Made by a program: the position numbers and the translations under genes. A stretch of 63,569 bases of DNA, from assembly GCA_902464405.1 (NCBI GenBank), contig CABQJD010000009.1, forward strand, positions 1 through 63,569, in the 5' to 3' direction. Each line of letters starts with the position of its first letter. Position 1 is the first letter of the stretch. Positions 45,002 to 53,321 of the stretch are shown here, piece after piece. This DNA is from an uncultured Actinomycetaceae bacterium (GTDB lineage: Bacteria > Actinomycetota > Actinomycetes > Actinomycetales > Actinomycetaceae). The notes beneath the pieces are model-generated. The model was not told where the DNA came from, searched no databases, and was given only the letters and a program-made list of their open reading frames with translations.

Positions 45002-46861
45002 ATGTGTGGAATTGTTGGATATATTGGAGCACGCGAGTGTGGCGGCACTCCTTCAGATATTGTTCTCGAGGGGCTTGAGCGTTTAGAGTATCGCGGTTAT
45101 GATTCGGCAGGAATCGCAATCGTCGGCGATCACGGCATCGATCTTCATAAGAAGAGTGGACGGGTAGCGGATTTACGCGCGGAGATAGGTGAGAGTGCGT
45201 ACAAAAGCGGGTATTGCGCTATCGGGCATACTCGCTGGGCTACTCATGGAACTCCTACAGACGAGAATGCTCATCCTCATTTCTCGCAGTTGCACAACGT
45301 GGCAATTGTCCACAACGGAATTATCGAAAATTTTGCGGAGCTTAAAGATGCTCTTATGCGTGACGGCGATACGTTTCTTTCCGATACAGATTCGGAAGTT
45401 GCAGCGCACGTGCTCGGGCGAGAATACGAGAAACACGGGAGTTTGCGCGCTGCTATGCTTGCAACAGCTGCCCAATTGCAAGGTTCTTTCGCTCTGGTCG
45501 CAATTGCAGCAGAAGAGCCAGATGTGATTGTTGCTGCTCGGCGTAATTCTCCACTCGTTGTTGGGATTGGTGACGGCGATAATTTCTTAGGTTCCGATGT
45601 GTCGGCATTCGTGGGATATACGAAACGTGCGATGGCTATCGGGCAAGATCAGATTGTGGTGGTGAAAGCCGATAGCATAGAGTTGCTTAATTTCGATGGC
45701 ACGCCAGCAGAAGGTGAGATTTATACTGTGGATTGGGATCTCGATGCTGCAATGACTGACGGCTTCGATACTTTTATGGAAAAAGAGATTCATGAGCAGC
45801 CCAAAGCCGTGGCAGATACGCTGCTTGGGCACACCACCCAGCATGGATATCTCAAACTTGACGATATGAATATCAGTGAGGCAGAGCTGCGCACAATCGA
45901 CAAAATTATTGTAGTAGCGTGCGGTTCTGCAGCATACGCAGGGCACGTGGCTAAATATGCGATTGAGCACTGGTGCCGTATTCCTGTTGAAGTGGAGCTT
46001 GCTCACGAGTTTCGCTATCGCGATCCAGTTGTAAATTCTAAAACGCTTGTTGTGGCAATATCGCAGTCGGGAGAAACAATGGACACTCTTATGGCTGTGC
46101 GTCACGCTGCCGAGCAAGGCTCTCGCGTGCTCGCAATCGTCAACGTCTACGGTTCAACAATTGCCCGTGAAGCAGATGCTGTGCTCTATACTCACGCTGG
46201 CCCTGAGGTAGCAGTGGCATCTACAAAAGCATTTGCAGCGCAAATCACAGCTGCATATCTTCTCGGTCTTTATTTGGCTCAGCTGCGAGGAAATAAATAC
46301 TCAGATGAGGTTGCTACCTATCTTGAGGAGCTTTCACGTATGCCAGGCAGGATTGAGCAGGTCTTGAGCGCACAGGAAGAAATTAAAACTCTAGCTGAAA
46401 AATTTTCCGATATTGATTCTGTGCTTTTCCTTGGGCGGCACGTCGGTTTTCCGATTGCTCTCGAAGGAGCGCTTAAACTCAAAGAACTTGCTTATATTCA
46501 CGCGGAAGGTTTTGCTGCTGGCGAGCTTAAGCACGGTCCTATTGCTCTTGTCGAGGAAGATTTGCCAGTGTTTATTATTGTCCCTACTCCTCGGCGTCCA
46601 CTGCTGCATTCCAAAGTGGTTTCAGCTGTAGCGGAAGTGAAAGCGCGTGGAGCGAAGATAATTGCTCTCGCGGAGGAAGGCGATCATGCTGTCGATCAGC
46701 AGGCAGACGTCGTGATTCGAATGCCTCAATCTACGCCCACATTGATGATGCCGCTCGTCACGATTGTGCCTTTGCAAATTTTTGCGTGTGAATTGGCAAA
46801 ACGCAAAGGTTACGACGTTGATAAACCTCGTAATCTCGCTAAAGCCGTCACAACAGATTAG
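45002..46861 (+). CDS. glmS: Glutamine-fructose-6-phosphate aminotransferase (isomerizing)
   Basis: Makes glucosamine-6-phosphate from fructose-6-phosphate and glutamine, the entry to amino sugars and peptidoglycan. The 619-residue enzyme has an N-terminal glutaminase with catalytic Cys2 (MCGIVGYIG), GIGHTRWATHG-type IGHTRWATHGTPTDENAHPH, then two SIS sugar-isomerase domains (VACGSAAYAGHVAKY, ISQSGETMDTLMA, SVLFLGRHVGFPIALEGALKLKE) and the C-terminal DKPRNLAKAVTTD. The start is fixed by Cys2. No glmS ribozyme was seen upstream. Confidence 0.97.
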   Translation: MCGIVGYIGARECGGTPSDIVLEGLERLEYRGYDSAGIAIVGDHGIDLHKKSGRVADLRAEIGESAYKSGYCAIGHTRWATHGTPTDENAHPHFSQLHNVAIVHNGIIENFAELKDALMRDGDTFLSDTDSEVAAHVLGREYEKHGSLRAAMLATAAQLQGSFALVAIAAEEPDVIVAARRNSPLVVGIGDGDNFLGSDVSAFVGYTKRAMAIGQDQIVVVKADSIELLNFDGTPAEGEIYTVDWDLDAAMTDGFDTFMEKEIHEQPKAVADTLLGHTTQHGYLKLDDMNISEAELRTIDKIIVVACGSAAYAGHVAKYAIEHWCRIPVEVELAHEFRYRDPVVNSKTLVVAISQSGETMDTLMAVRHAAEQGSRVLAIVNVYGSTIAREADAVLYTHAGPEVAVASTKAFAAQITAAYLLGLYLAQLRGNKYSDEVATYLEELSRMPGRIEQVLSAQEEIKTLAEKFSDIDSVLFLGRHVGFPIALEGALKLKELAYIHAEGFAAGELKHGPIALVEEDLPVFIIVPTPRRPLLHSKVVSAVAEVKARGAKIIALAEEGDHAVDQQADVVIRMPQSTPTLMMPLVTIVPLQIFACELAKRKGYDVDKPRNLAKAVTTD

Positions 46862-46899
46862 AGAAAACAAAACTGAGAGTATTCGCGCGGTGTGCCAGC

Positions 46900-46912
46900 T
46901 AAAATAGGCACT
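46900..46912 (+). promoter_or_regulatory. Leaderless-type -10 element of nnr
   Basis: TAAAAT (46900-46905), 7 nt, then ATG 46913. There is no ribosome site. Confidence 0.5.
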
Positions 46913-48433
46913 ATGAAACGAGCCTATCGGGTTGATGATATACGCGCAGCTGAGCAGCAGCTTCTCGATCTCGGTGCGCCTTTGATGGAGCATGCTTCTT
47001 ATGCGGTTGCGATGGAGGTAATCCATCATCTCAAAGCAGCGGATTGCCGAGTTCCTGGTTCTACGGTCATGGCTCTTGTAGGAGCAGGAAATAATGGGGG
47101 AGATGCTCTCTACGCATCTGCTGCCTTAGCGCGTCGTGGTTTGGCGGTGAGGGCGATCTGTTTCGGAGAGCCTCACGCAGCAGGGCTTGCAGCAGCTCAG
47201 CGTGCTGGAGTTCGTATAATCCGCAATCCCGATAAAGCATCCCTTGAGCAGATTGCTGGTGCAAGTGGAGTGTGGATTGACGGTTTGCTGGGAATCGGCG
47301 CTCGTGGGGCGATTCGAGAGCCGCTCGCAGGCGTCATTCGTATACTCAATCATCTTCGAAATTCCAGTGCTGCGCAGCCGTGGGTACTGGCTGTAGATGT
47401 GCCGTCTGGAGTCGGAATTGATGACGGTACGCTGCCAGGAGTTGCTTTGCGTGCGGATGCGACGGTGACGATGGGCGCTGCCAAACGTGCGCTATATTTG
47501 CCGCCTGCCTGTGAGTATGCTGGGCAGATCGTCGCGGTTCCTCTTGGTTTTGAGCCGTATCTTAGCGCCGATCCTGCGCTTGTGAGCCTGACTGCTGCTG
47601 ATGTGCGTGATCTATGGAAAATTCCAGGAAGTCACGACCATAAATATACGCGCGGAGTATTGGGAATTCTGGCAGGTTCTCGCACATACCCAGGAGCTGG
47701 GCTGTTATGTGTGGCAGGAGCGCGCGCAGTGGGCATAGGTATGGTGCGCTATCTGGGTGACGTAGGTGGTGTCGTCACTTCCTATCCAGACGTCGTATGT
47801 GCGCCAGGGAAGGTGCAGGCATGGGCACTCGGATCTGGCTTAGATTCCCTCAGTGAGGCATCTCGAATACTGCACAATGCTCTCGCTGAAGGGTATCCAG
47901 TTGTGTGCGATGCTCGGGCAATAGAGCTAATTTATGATGATGACGTGCCATCAACTGTTGTGATAACTCCTCACGCAGGAGAGTTAGCTGCGTTGCTTCG
48001 GGCGCGAGGTGAAGATATTACGCGTTCTGATATTGAAGCTGCTCCAGCGCGCGCAGCAAGACTCGCAGCTGCGCTCACGGGTGCAACGGTTGTGCTTAAA
48101 GGGGCTGTCAACGTTATTGCCGCTACGCACGGGCCGCTTTATACACAAGGGGGAGCGCCTGGATGGCTAGCGTCAGCAGGTGCTGGAGACGTGCTGGCTG
48201 GAACGATAGGCGCTCTGCTTGCGATGTATGGTGACGAGATTCAGGCACGTGGGGAGTGTGGCGATCTGGTACCTCGGCTGGCTGCTGGTGCATGCTGTGT
48301 GCATGCACAGGCCGCTCGAGACGCGGCTCAGGTTAAGAAGGGATTTGCAGGGCGTCCTATAACGGCTGGAGAGGTTGCTGATCATATTGCGCAGACGATT
48401 TTCAAAATCCTAGGCAACGAGTCTTACTATTAG
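46913..48433 (+). CDS. nnr: Bifunctional NAD(P)HX epimerase / ADP-dependent NAD(P)HX dehydratase
   Basis: Repairs hydrated NADH and NADPH. The ~506-residue protein fuses an N-terminal YjeF-N/AIBP epimerase (VALVGAGNNGGDALYASAALARRG, VDVPSGVGIDDGT) to a C-terminal ribokinase-fold dehydratase (VVITPHAGELAALL, VVLKGAVNVIA, and ASAGAGDVLAGTIGALLA with the catalytic Asp). ATG 46913 is favoured because a -10 box is 7 nt upstream and MKRAYRVDDIRAAE is the normal N-terminus. It is followed by alr after 22 bp, the common actinobacterial order glmS-nnr-alr-tsaE. Confidence 0.94.
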   Translation: MKRAYRVDDIRAAEQQLLDLGAPLMEHASYAVAMEVIHHLKAADCRVPGSTVMALVGAGNNGGDALYASAALARRGLAVRAICFGEPHAAGLAAAQRAGVRIIRNPDKASLEQIAGASGVWIDGLLGIGARGAIREPLAGVIRILNHLRNSSAAQPWVLAVDVPSGVGIDDGTLPGVALRADATVTMGAAKRALYLPPACEYAGQIVAVPLGFEPYLSADPALVSLTAADVRDLWKIPGSHDHKYTRGVLGILAGSRTYPGAGLLCVAGARAVGIGMVRYLGDVGGVVTSYPDVVCAPGKVQAWALGSGLDSLSEASRILHNALAEGYPVVCDARAIELIYDDDVPSTVVITPHAGELAALLRARGEDITRSDIEAAPARAARLAAALTGATVVLKGAVNVIAATHGPLYTQGGAPGWLASAGAGDVLAGTIGALLAMYGDEIQARGECGDLVPRLAAGACCVHAQAARDAAQVKKGFAGRPITAGEVADHIAQTIFKILGNESYY

Positions 48434-48455
48434 TAGGAAGATGAGGAGCGATGTG

Positions 48456-49661
48456 ATGGCTAGCTGTAAGCATTCTAAGAGTGCTCATGTATTTCATTCC
48501 AAGGAATACTATCCTTCGCGCGCTCAGATTTCCCGCGCAGCTTTTTGCCACAATCTTGCGCGCGCTCGCGAATATGCTGGTGATGCTGAGGTAATGGCAG
48601 TTGTTAAAGCCGATGCTTACGGGCATGGAGCAGAAGAGATTGCTCGATGGGCGCAAGCTGAAGGCGTGCAGTGGCTTGGGATTGCACAGCTGGGTGAAGC
48701 TATGGCACTTCGCCGTAAAATTGGTGATGGTACGCATATTTTGAGCCTTATGGCAGAGCCTGATGCCCCTTTATCTGAGGCTCTTGAATTAAACATTGAT
48801 CTAACGGTGAGTTCTGTAGAATTACTGGATCGAATTTCTCGTGCGAGCGCTGAGTGTGCGATAGCTGCGCGGGTGCATATAGAAGTTGATACTGGTATGG
48901 CTCGCGGCGGTGTAAACATCCAGGATTTTCCAGAATTTGCCCGAAATCTTGCGGATTATGAGCAAAGTGGTCTCATTGAAGTGATTGGATTGTGGAGTCA
49001 TTTGGCGTGTGCTGATGAACCCGATTCGCCAGTGACTGCTGAGCAGGTCAAACTTTTTGAACAGGCGCGCAGCATTATGAGCAGTGCTGGCATTCGTCCT
49101 GAGTTTGTGCATTTAGCGGCGTCAGCAGGTATGATTTGGCATCCTCATACACGATATACGATGGTGCGCCCAGGGATTATGCTTTATGGGCTGAGTCCAA
49201 ATCCGCAGGTAGCGACTGCGGCAGAACTTGATCTTCAACCTGTGATGCGTCTTGAAGCTTCTGTGGTGTCTGTGCGAGACGTGCCGAAAAATACAGGGGT
49301 GAGCTATGGGCATACTGCTCATACCGATGATGCTGCTCATCTGGCAACTATTCCTCTCGGGTATGCAGATGGTATTCCTCGAGCAGCAAGTAATTGTGCG
49401 TATGTGCAGCTTAATGATCAGATGTGTCCGATTATTGGGAGAGTCTGTATGGATCAGTTTGTGATCGATGCTCCGGGGGCACGCCCTGGAGATACTGTTA
49501 CGTTATTTGGGGCAGAAAACGATTCGCCGAGCGCTGATGATTGGGGGCGCTATGCGGGGACGATCGGATATGAAATAGTCACGAGGATCGGCATTCGAGT
49601 GCCTCGCGAGTATTGCGATGATGAGTATTGTGATGATGGGTATTGTAACGATGAGGAATGA
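48456..49661 (+). CDS. alr: Alanine racemase with repetitive C-terminal tail
   Basis: PLP enzyme converting L- to D-alanine for peptidoglycan. The PLP lysine is in VMAVVKADAYGHGAEE, the second catalytic Tyr in VSYGHTAHT, and IGRVCMDQFVID is the conserved C-terminal barrel signature. ATG 48456 has a GAGGAG site at 7 nt. After the normal domain end (TRIGIRVPR) the protein carries an odd tail built of YCDD-type units (EYCDD, EYCDD, GYCND, EE) from a 15-bp tandem repeat. The stop lies 10 bp before the tsaE start. Confidence 0.94.
   Translation: MASCKHSKSAHVFHSKEYYPSRAQISRAAFCHNLARAREYAGDAEVMAVVKADAYGHGAEEIARWAQAEGVQWLGIAQLGEAMALRRKIGDGTHILSLMAEPDAPLSEALELNIDLTVSSVELLDRISRASAECAIAARVHIEVDTGMARGGVNIQDFPEFARNLADYEQSGLIEVIGLWSHLACADEPDSPVTAEQVKLFEQARSIMSSAGIRPEFVHLAASAGMIWHPHTRYTMVRPGIMLYGLSPNPQVATAAELDLQPVMRLEASVVSVRDVPKNTGVSYGHTAHTDDAAHLATIPLGYADGIPRAASNCAYVQLNDQMCPIIGRVCMDQFVIDAPGARPGDTVTLFGAENDSPSADDWGRYAGTIGYEIVTRIGIRVPREYCDDEYCDDGYCNDEE
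49608..49652 (+). repeat. 15-bp tandem repeat encoding Alr tail
   Basis: Three units: GAGTATTGCGATGAT, GAGTATTGTGATGAT, GGGTATTGTAACGAT. They encode (E/G)YC(D/N)D each and are the last full codons of alr. Confidence 0.92.
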
Positions 49662-49671
49662 GAAGAAAATT

Positions 49672-50214
49672 ATGCAGATAATTGTGCCAACAGTTGAAGC
49701 TATTCAAGCAGTGGGAGAAGCGCTTGGTGCAGCAGCTCAGCCAGGAGATTTAGTGATGTTAAACGGTCCGCTGGGCGCTGGTAAAACTACGATGACTCAA
49801 GGAATTGCGCGGGCGCTGGGTGTACAGGGAAGAGTGCAAAGTCCCACGTTTGTGATCGCGCAGATTCATCGCGGCGATATATCTTGCGGCACAGGTCTTG
49901 ATCTCGTTCATGTGGATGCTTATCGTTTGAATTCAATGGATGAACTTGACGCTTTAGATCTCGATACCACTTTGGATGAAGCGCTCACCGTTGTGGAATG
50001 GGGAGCTGGCAAAACTGAGGTATTGAGCGCTGATCGCTTAGAAATTGCGATTAAACGTCCAGAAGGAGGATCTGAGGGTGAAGAGCCAGAAGATCTCTAT
50101 GATGATGCGCCGCGTGTGCTTATCTTTACGGCCTACGGTACGCGTTCGTGTGAGCTTGCTTCTGCTGTGCAAGCATCTCCTGCCGTGCAAGAGTTGTTAG
50201 CACAGAGTGTGTAA
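49672..50214 (+). CDS. tsaE: tRNA t6A37 biosynthesis ATPase TsaE
   Basis: ATPase that regulates the TsaB-TsaD complex during synthesis of N6-threonylcarbamoyladenosine in ANN-decoding tRNAs. P-loop GPLGAGKTTMTQGIARALG near residue 30, QSPTFVIAQIH switch region, and LVHVDAYRL with Walker B, then LDEALTVVEWGAGK. ATG 49672 is favoured by GAGAAG about 7 nt upstream; ATG 49651 inside the alr end is an alternative. The stop overlaps the next gene's ATG by 1 bp. Confidence 0.92.
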   Translation: MQIIVPTVEAIQAVGEALGAAAQPGDLVMLNGPLGAGKTTMTQGIARALGVQGRVQSPTFVIAQIHRGDISCGTGLDLVHVDAYRLNSMDELDALDLDTTLDEALTVVEWGAGKTEVLSADRLEIAIKRPEGGSEGEEPEDLYDDAPRVLIFTAYGTRSCELASAVQASPAVQELLAQSV

Positions 50215-51140
50215 TGGCTATGAGCATTTCTTTTTTCACTTCGCGTTTGCTGCGTGCGCTATCTGCTGTAGCGGCTTTCGTATGCGCTTTTGTGATGTGT
50301 GTGGGAGTATATGCTCTGCCCGCTTTGGCACTTTCCAAGGATGAGATCACTACGTGGTTTTCTGAGCAGGGGCTGAGCGCGGTGATTTCCCGTGCTGCGA
50401 AGGATTTGCCCAGTATGAGTGCAAATGACGTCGCTGCACTGCAGATTGGGCGGCCGCGTGCCGTGAATGCGATTGTTAGTGCCGATAGCGGCTCTGCTTC
50501 GAAGATTTCTGAAAGTAACTGGTGGATTGCTTCTTTGAATGCTCCTAATGGGGAGTATGTTGGAGCTTTGTGGGCAGATTTTTCTGCTTCAAGCCCTGCT
50601 GATGAGCAGGTGACAGATGATACTGCTCTCGCTGCACTGCTTCGCGATATTGCGCAAGGATCGGCTGATCCTCAATCTCTTGTTTTTGATCCGCAGCTGC
50701 ACGCATGGTTTGTTGTGCACGATCAGCTCGTGAGCCAGGTTGGAGAAGTTGGAAAGCGTATCGCAGCTGGGGAAATCAATCTTGACGATTTTCTTGTGCA
50801 AAGAGATCGTCTCGTAGGTATCAATGCAGCAAAGAATGAACGTTTAGAAAATTCTTCTCAAGCAATGGTGCAAGAGGATCGTCGCGTCACTCCAGTAGGA
50901 ATAGTCGTCACTGCGCTGCTGATCGTAGCTCTTATGACGGTCTCGCTTTTGTGGCTGCGTTGGGAGCAGCATCATGCGGGGGATCGTGCTGAGCGATTTG
51001 CTGAGCTTAATGGTGAGCATTCTAATACGCGCTCGTTCGCAGTTGTTGAAGATAGCAGCAAAGAATCTGTGCCGAGTTTAGGAAAGGCGGCAGGGAAAGT
51101 GCATGTATATCGGCGTGTATCTAAAGAGGAAGAGGAATAA
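50214..51140 (+). CDS. Secreted/membrane-anchored protein of unknown function in the tsa cluster
   Basis: I do not recognise a family. The 308-residue protein has an N-terminal signal or anchor (LSAVAAFVCAFVMCVGVYALPALA, residues ~15-40), an extracellular domain of about 180 residues with repeated Trp (SNWWIASLNAPNGEYVGALW, LHAWFVVHDQLV), one strong C-terminal membrane segment (VGIVVTALLIVALMTVSLLWLRW, ~228-250), and a ~55-residue charged cytoplasmic tail. It overlaps tsaE by 1 bp and is 3 bp from tsaB, so it is co-translated with tRNA-modification genes although it looks like a surface protein. Confidence 0.8.
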   Translation: MAMSISFFTSRLLRALSAVAAFVCAFVMCVGVYALPALALSKDEITTWFSEQGLSAVISRAAKDLPSMSANDVAALQIGRPRAVNAIVSADSGSASKISESNWWIASLNAPNGEYVGALWADFSASSPADEQVTDDTALAALLRDIAQGSADPQSLVFDPQLHAWFVVHDQLVSQVGEVGKRIAAGEINLDDFLVQRDRLVGINAAKNERLENSSQAMVQEDRRVTPVGIVVTALLIVALMTVSLLWLRWEQHHAGDRAERFAELNGEHSNTRSFAVVEDSSKESVPSLGKAAGKVHVYRRVSKEEEE

Positions 51141-51143
51141 ATA

Positions 51144-51866
51144 ATGGCTATCTATTTGACGATTGACACATCGGCAGGAATTGAGATCGGCGTTGTTGCG
51201 AAGAGCGCAGGCGTGGTGAAAGTTTTGGCTTTTCTCACTTCTGCCGATACCCGTCACCATGCTGAAAATCTGACGCCGATGGTGAAAGAGGCGCTGAGTG
51301 CAGCTAATATTTCTCGTGCTGATGCGATTATTGCAGGCAGGGGGCCGGCTGCTTTTACGGGGTTGCGTGCAGGTTTAGTGACGGCGAGAACTCTTGCAGC
51401 GGTATGGGATGTGCCGCTCTATGGGTTGAGTTCTTTGGAAGCGCTCGCCTTAGCTGGTGTGGATGCGGGGGCGAATATCGTGGTGCCAGTCATTGATGCG
51501 CGCCGAAAGGAAGTATATGCGCTGCGTGCGCGTGCTATGGGGCCTGATGATCTTGAGATTCTTTCGGAAGCGGAAGTTATTTCTCCAGAGCTTCTTACGC
51601 AGAATCTCGATGCTGCGCCAGCAGTGGTGGTGAAACATTTAGCTGATGAGAGTTTGTATCCTGGTCTTGGGTGTGATGAGCAGATTGTGACGGTCAGTCC
51701 TGATATATGGGTGCGTTTACTGCTTTCTCGGCAATCTCGCTGTGACGCTGGTGAAAGCGTTGATCTTTCGAGTGAACCACTCTATTTACGGCGCCCTGAT
51801 GTGCACGCAGGAGCACATGCTCAGCCTCATGCGCAGGGAAATCCATACGAGCATAAAGCGCAGTAG
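51144..51866 (+). CDS. tsaB: tRNA t6A37 threonylcarbamoyltransferase subunit TsaB
   Basis: A 240-residue ASKHA-fold protein, the non-catalytic partner of TsaD. N-terminal LTIDTSAGIEIGV, ADAIIAGRGPAAFTGLRAGLVTARTLAAVWDVPLYGLSSLEALA is the conserved core, and VPVIDARRKEVYALRAR follows. The C-terminus ends with SEPLYLRRPDV and a His-rich tail (HAGAHAQPHAQGNPYEHK). Between the unknown membrane protein gene and rimI, 5 bp before the latter. Confidence 0.93.
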   Translation: MAIYLTIDTSAGIEIGVVAKSAGVVKVLAFLTSADTRHHAENLTPMVKEALSAANISRADAIIAGRGPAAFTGLRAGLVTARTLAAVWDVPLYGLSSLEALALAGVDAGANIVVPVIDARRKEVYALRARAMGPDDLEILSEAEVISPELLTQNLDAAPAVVVKHLADESLYPGLGCDEQIVTVSPDIWVRLLLSRQSRCDAGESVDLSSEPLYLRRPDVHAGAHAQPHAQGNPYEHKAQ

Positions 51867-51871
51867 CGAAA

Positions 51872-52351
51872 ATGTGTGATTTTTTCTCCCCTCCTGCGAG
51901 TTGGAGCGGGCATCTGGCCGATTTTGATCGCAGAATTTTTGGGCGTGACGCTTGGTCGAGCGCAATTTGGAAAAATGAGTTGTCTGCATCTGATCGGCTA
52001 TATGTTGCTTGTGTAGGAGAAGCAGACCCTATCAGGTCTTTTCCCCAGGTTATTGCGATTGCAGGAGCGCGCTGTGCGCAGGATGCAGAAATTCTTACGG
52101 TTTCGGTTGCTCCAGATTTTCGCAGGCAGGGGATTGCTCGGCGGCTCGTCACGCATCTTATATCGGCAATGGGTTCGGCAGGCGCTGAGCGTGTATTGCT
52201 TGAAGTTCGAGCTGCAGATATGGGTGCGCAGCAGTTCTATCGAGGCCTTGGTTTCGAGGAGTTGAGCCGTAGGCAGGGCTATTATTCCAACGATGATGCT
52301 ATTGTGATGGTGCGTTCGTTGAATGGTAATAGAGGAGATAACCTTTCATAA
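51872..52351 (+). CDS. rimI: Ribosomal-protein-S18-alanine N-acetyltransferase RimI (GNAT)
   Basis: A 159-residue GNAT acetyltransferase. The acetyl-CoA motif is VSVAPDFRRQGIARRLVTHLI near residue 75, followed by VLLEVRAADMGAQQFYRGLGFEELSRRQGYY, characteristic of RimI and its tsa-linked relatives. In E. coli RimI acetylates the S18 N-terminus. It is the last gene of the alr-tsaE-tsaB-rimI run; in related chromosomes tsaD follows directly, but here three succinate dehydrogenase genes intervene. Confidence 0.9.
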   Translation: MCDFFSPPASWSGHLADFDRRIFGRDAWSSAIWKNELSASDRLYVACVGEADPIRSFPQVIAIAGARCAQDAEILTVSVAPDFRRQGIARRLVTHLISAMGSAGAERVLLEVRAADMGAQQFYRGLGFEELSRRQGYYSNDDAIVMVRSLNGNRGDNLS

Positions 52352-52529
52352 ATTTATACAACGAAAGTCTCACGCAATTGCGGCGCATATGTGGCGGGAG
52401 TGAAAAAGTAGCGTTATTATGCGGTTTTGCAGTGTTTCTTTGTGTTGATCTTGCGCGCTCTATGCTGAAACGGTGAGAATATGGCGTCTTTTGGGCGTTG
52501 TCTCCCATTTTTTACTCCCATATCTCTGA

Positions 52530-52541
52530 TAAATTCTATAT
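52530..52541 (+). promoter_or_regulatory. Leaderless-type -10 element of sdhCAB
   Basis: TAAATT (52530-52535), 6 nt, then GTG 52542. No Shine-Dalgarno sequence precedes sdhC, whereas sdhA has one-like purine-rich sequence. Confidence 0.5.
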
Positions 52542-53300
52542 GTGGCTAACTCAACTCTAAAGAAACCGCGCGCCAGCAAGACTACTGTTGCACTAAAGGT
52601 GCTCATGGCTGTGACTGGCCTGCTTTTTATTTTGTTCCTTCTCGTGCATATGTACGGGAATCTGAAGATGTTTATGGGCCAGGAGGCTTATAATCATTAC
52701 GCGCACTGGCTCCAAGGCACTGTGCACGTTCGCGAAGATGGAAGCATGGATACGATTCTCTATCCGCTTATTCCTGCGGGTGGCGTTGTGTGGATCATGC
52801 GTATCGGTTTGCTCCTGTTCATTGTGCTCCATATGTATTCAGCGATTGTTTTATGGAAACGTGGATCTGATGCTCGCGGTCGTGAGCGCTATAAAGTCAA
52901 TATGGGTACCAAAGTTCGTGCTGGGCGTACCTACCAGGCGATGGTTATGCGTTTTGGCGGTCTTGTGATTGCTGTGTGGATTGTATTCCATATTCTGCAG
53001 TTCACCGCTTTGAAAGTGACGCCAGGTGATCGTGAATATATCGCTGGAGATCCATATTCCAATATGGTGAGCGCATTTAATGTGTGGTGGGTGTGGGCAT
53101 TCTATCTGATTGCTCTTATTGCTATTGCGTTGCATGTGCGTCATGGCATTTTCTCTGCTCTTGCGACTCTTGGCTTGCTCACGCGTACGCGCGAGTTTGG
53201 TTTTAAGCTGGCTGGTGATCTAGTCGCTATCCTCTTGGTCGTGGGCTTCATGGCTCCTCCAACAGCGATTTTGTTTGGTTTCATAGGCTATCCCGCCTAA
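52542..53300 (+). CDS. sdhC: Succinate dehydrogenase / fumarate reductase cytochrome b subunit (type B)
   Basis: The 252-residue membrane anchor with five hydrophobic segments and several in-membrane histidines (LLVHMYGNLKMF, LFIVLHMYSAIVLW, WIVFHILQFTALK, IALHVRHGIF), fitting a di-heme cytochrome b558-type anchor. Type B anchors are single polypeptides and are shared by menaquinone-linked succinate dehydrogenases and fumarate reductases, so direction in vivo is not determined by sequence. The GTG start is leaderless-type. Operon order C-A-B. Confidence 0.92.
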   Translation: MANSTLKKPRASKTTVALKVLMAVTGLLFILFLLVHMYGNLKMFMGQEAYNHYAHWLQGTVHVREDGSMDTILYPLIPAGGVVWIMRIGLLLFIVLHMYSAIVLWKRGSDARGRERYKVNMGTKVRAGRTYQAMVMRFGGLVIAVWIVFHILQFTALKVTPGDREYIAGDPYSNMVSAFNVWWVWAFYLIALIAIALHVRHGIFSALATLGLLTRTREFGFKLAGDLVAILLVVGFMAPPTAILFGFIGYPA

Positions 53301-53321
53301 GAAGATAAGGAAGTTGAATAA

